64,000 nt of DNA. Source: Bradyrhizobium lablabi. GTDB lineage: Bacteria > Pseudomonadota > Alphaproteobacteria > Rhizobiales > Xanthobacteraceae. Under the pieces are notes generated by a model, which was given only the letters and a program-made list of their open reading frames with translations, was not told where the DNA came from and searched no databases. Positions 62,221 through 64,000 of this stretch are shown here, in pieces. A program made the translations under genes and the position numbers. Position 1 is the first letter of the stretch; each line of letters opens with the position of its first letter. Location of the stretch: contig NZ_LT670844.1 in assembly GCF_900141755.1 (NCBI RefSeq), forward strand, positions 4,898,001-4,962,000. Reading direction: 5' to 3'.

Positions 62221-62844
62221 ATGTCACGTCAGGTCGATTATTATTTTTCGCTGCAATCGCCGTGGGCCTATATCGGGCACAAAATGTTCCGGGACATCGC
62301 GGCCACCTACGATATCAAAATCAACCACAAGCCGGTGGTGCTGGTCGATCTGTTCTCGGAGACCGGTGGTTTGCCGTTACTGAAGCGCCATCCGGTGCGG
62401 CAGCGTTACCGGATGGTCGAGCTGCAGCGCTGGCGCGACAAGCGCGGCCTTAAGTTTCACCTTCAGCCGGCGAATTGGCCGTTCAATGCGCGGCTCGCCG
62501 ACGGCGTGGTGATCGCGGCGCTCGAGGCGGGTCACGATCCCGATCCGTTTCTGCGCCGCGCCTTCCCGGCGGTGTGGGAAGACCAGCTCAATCTGGCCGA
62601 CCCGGCGACGCTTGCGAAAATCGCTGACGATGCCGGGCTGCCCGGCAAAGCGCTGGTCGAGCGTTCGGGCTCGGACGAGATCAGCGCGGCCTATGAGCAA
62701 AACCGGCAGGATGCGCTGGCGGCCGATGTGTTCGGCTCGCCGGTCTATGTGCTCGACGGCGAGGTATTCTGGGGACAGGACCGGATCGAATTGCTCGCGG
62801 ACGCGTTGAAGTCCGGCCGTGCGCCCTATCGCTCGCAGGTGTAA
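62221..62844 (+). CDS. 2-hydroxychromene-2-carboxylate isomerase-like DsbA-fold protein
   Basis: 207 residues from the ATG at 62221 with GGAGG upstream. The N-terminus QVDYYFSLQSPWAYIGHKMF has the S-P-W-A-Y motif, in which Ser replaces the first catalytic Cys of DsbA, as in HCCA isomerases and kappa-class GSTs. KFHLQPANWPFNARLADGVV and DALAADVFGSPVYVLDGEVF with the cis-Pro loop VFGSPVYV follow. It may use glutathione to isomerise aromatic-degradation intermediates. No such pathway is in the window, so the substrate is open. Confidence 0.9.
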   Translation: MSRQVDYYFSLQSPWAYIGHKMFRDIAATYDIKINHKPVVLVDLFSETGGLPLLKRHPVRQRYRMVELQRWRDKRGLKFHLQPANWPFNARLADGVVIAALEAGHDPDPFLRRAFPAVWEDQLNLADPATLAKIADDAGLPGKALVERSGSDEISAAYEQNRQDALAADVFGSPVYVLDGEVFWGQDRIELLADALKSGRAPYRSQV

Positions 62845-62889
62845 GATCGGATGGGGGCTACGTTACCGGTTTTGAGGCGGAGCAATCCC

Positions 62890-63411
62890 ATGATGATATC
62901 GCCCTCGAAATTCTCCACTTCCGTCGCGGCCGCCGCGATCGCTTTCTGTCTCGGCGGACTTGGCGCCGCGCTAGCGGAATCGACTGCGGACACCGAGAAC
63001 GGCCGCTACGCGCTGGCGGAGGTCAATGACGGCGTGATCAGGCTCGATACCCGCACCGGTGCGGTCTCGACCTGCAGCAACAACGGCACCGGCTGGGCCT
63101 GCTATGCCGTGCCCGACGAGCGCGCCGCGCTCGATACCGAAATCGGCCGGCTGCAGGCCGACAACGAAAAGCTGAAAGCCCAACTCGCGGCGCGCGAACC
63201 GACGGTGACCGGAAAGATCGACGAGCCGCTGCCGAAAACCGACTCCTTGAAAAAGCCCGAGCCGAAGATCGCCGAGGGCGAGCGCAAAATCGAAATCCCG
63301 CTGCCGAGCGACCGCGACATGGACCGCATGATGTCGTTCCTCGAGCAGGCGTGGCGGCGGCTGTTGGACATGGCCAACCGCGTGCAGAAGGATGTCTCGG
63401 GGAAGATTTGA
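62890..63411 (+). CDS. Secreted hypothetical protein with a coiled-coil segment
   Basis: 173 residues from the ATG at 62890, with GGAG seven bases before it. A signal peptide (SVAAAAIAFCLGGLGAALAE) precedes a compact region with two Cys (GRYALAEVNDGVIRLDTRTG, then AVSTCSNNGTGWACYAVPDE). A coiled coil (IGRLQADNEKLKAQLAARE) and a charged C-terminus (SDRDMDRMMSFLEQAWRRLL) follow. I do not recognise a named family. The WACYAVPDERAALDTEI part suggests a periplasmic structural or envelope role. Confidence 0.7.
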   Translation: MMISPSKFSTSVAAAAIAFCLGGLGAALAESTADTENGRYALAEVNDGVIRLDTRTGAVSTCSNNGTGWACYAVPDERAALDTEIGRLQADNEKLKAQLAAREPTVTGKIDEPLPKTDSLKKPEPKIAEGERKIEIPLPSDRDMDRMMSFLEQAWRRLLDMANRVQKDVSGKI

Positions 63412-63436
63412 CACGGCGTTGTTGGACGCTTCCGCG

Positions 63437-63556
63437 CGTCGTCCCTGCGGAAAGCAGGGACCGATAGCCACCGCAGTGAGTTGTTGGAAAGCCGTCTAGC
63501 ACCAGCGCCAAATTGCGCCAGCACGGCGTATGGGTCCTGCTTTCGCAGGGACGACG
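63437..63556. repeat. Palindromic repeat (CCGTCGTCCCTGCG family), copy 2
   Basis: CGTCGTCCCTGCGGAAAGCA at the left is mirrored by CTGCTTTCGCAGGGACGACG at the right. Homologous to 22926-23053, but with a different middle section. It lies between the coiled-coil gene and yjbQ. Confidence 0.88.
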
Positions 63557-63572
63557 TATAGAGAGATAAATC

Positions 63573-64000
63573 GTGACTCCGACCTCGCGCTCTCCACTAT
63601 CCACTGTCAGCGCAGCCAGCATCGTGACCTCGCTGCTCACGATCCAGACGCCCGGGCGTGGTTTTGTCGATCTTACCGCCGAGGTCGCGAAATTTGTCCG
63701 TGACGCCGGCGCGCGTGAGGGCGCGGTGACGCTGTTCATCCGCCATACCTCGGCGTCGCTAACGATCCAGGAGAACGCCGATCCCACCGTGCTCGCGGAT
63801 CTGACGACGGCGCTCGATCGCCTCGCGCCGGAGCACGCCGGATGGCGCCACGACACCGAGGGTCCCGACGACATGCCCGCGCATGTCAAGACCATGCTGA
63901 CGGCGAGCTCGCTCCATGTCCCCGTGCTGAAAGGTGAACTCGCGCTGGGTACCTGGCAGGCGATCTACCTGATCGAGCATCGCTCGCGTCCGCATCGCCG
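63573..64000 (+). CDS. YjbQ family protein (UPF0047), 3' end cut by window
   Basis: 142 codons are visible from the GTG at 63573 (M-TPTSRSPLSTVSAASIV), with AGAGAG upstream. The family segments are TPGRGFVDLTAEVAKFVRDA, LFIRHTSASLTIQENADPTV, and DDMPAHVKTMLTASSLHVPV, then LGTWQAIYLIEHRSRPHRR at the edge. YjbQ proteins show low thiamine-phosphate-synthase-like activity in some species, but their true role is unclear. The stop lies beyond 64000. The N-terminal 20 residues are longer than in E. coli YjbQ. Confidence 0.92.
   Translation, partial: MTPTSRSPLSTVSAASIVTSLLTIQTPGRGFVDLTAEVAKFVRDAGAREGAVTLFIRHTSASLTIQENADPTVLADLTTALDRLAPEHAGWRHDTEGPDDMPAHVKTMLTASSLHVPVLKGELALGTWQAIYLIEHRSRPHR

Overview
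The window is high-GC alphaproteobacterial chromosome, almost certainly from Bradyrhizobium or a close Bradyrhizobiaceae relative. The evidence is an aa3 oxidase cluster in the order ctaC-ctaD-ctaB-coxF-ctaG-ctaE-DUF983-SURF1, a stand-alone F0 ATP synthase operon (atpI-B-E-b'-b) without F1 genes, and many long palindromic intergenic repeats of the kind common in this family. I see no rRNA, tRNA, CRISPR array, intact insertion sequence or phage module.

Layout. 0-7.5 kb holds the end of an EamA-type transporter, a metallo-beta-lactamase-fold hydrolase, a TauE/SafE exporter coupled to a TIGR02186 protein, a membrane ClpP-like protein and a large PodJ-like Sel1-repeat protein. 7.6-15.6 kb holds a PadR regulator divergent from a nitronate monooxygenase-like gene, then a beta-oxidation block (acyl-CoA dehydrogenase, small unknown, thiolase, FadB-type enzyme). 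15.8-18.7 kb carries a GST divergent from a MarR regulator, then gshA. 18.8-24.4 kb carries a PAN-domain protein, a nucleotidyltransferase-like protein, a YjbR protein, lepB coupled to tldD, a DUF433/DUF5615 toxin-antitoxin-like pair whose toxin is frameshifted, and an IalB protein. 24.8-31.6 kb is the cytochrome oxidase cluster.

31.7-54.4 kb looks accessory and is rich in regulation: an isochorismatase-like hydrolase, threonine ammonia-lyase, small proteins, an ABC substrate-binding protein with a truncated paralog start beside it, an orphan molybdopterin oxidoreductase divergent from a cystathionine gamma-synthase-like enzyme, two class III nucleotide cyclases flanking an AraC regulator and an orphan formylglycine-generating enzyme, a MASE1 histidine kinase, and a three-gene kinase/response-regulator operon with 4-nt overlaps. 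A roughly 1 kb degenerate non-coding stretch separates this block from thrC. I infer that the block sits between SURF1 and thrC, which I recall as near neighbours in related genomes.

54.4-64 kb returns to housekeeping genes: thrC coupled to an M16 peptidase, a GNAT acetyltransferase, a secreted unknown, the F0 operon, a cytochrome b561 with a tiny upstream ORF and operator-like palindrome, a DsbA-fold 2-hydroxychromene-2-carboxylate isomerase, a secreted coiled-coil unknown and the start of a YjbQ protein.

The least explained parts are the cyclase/AraC/FGE cluster, the kinase operon, the broken toxin-antitoxin pair with duplicated flanks, and several sharp palindromes in divergent promoters.
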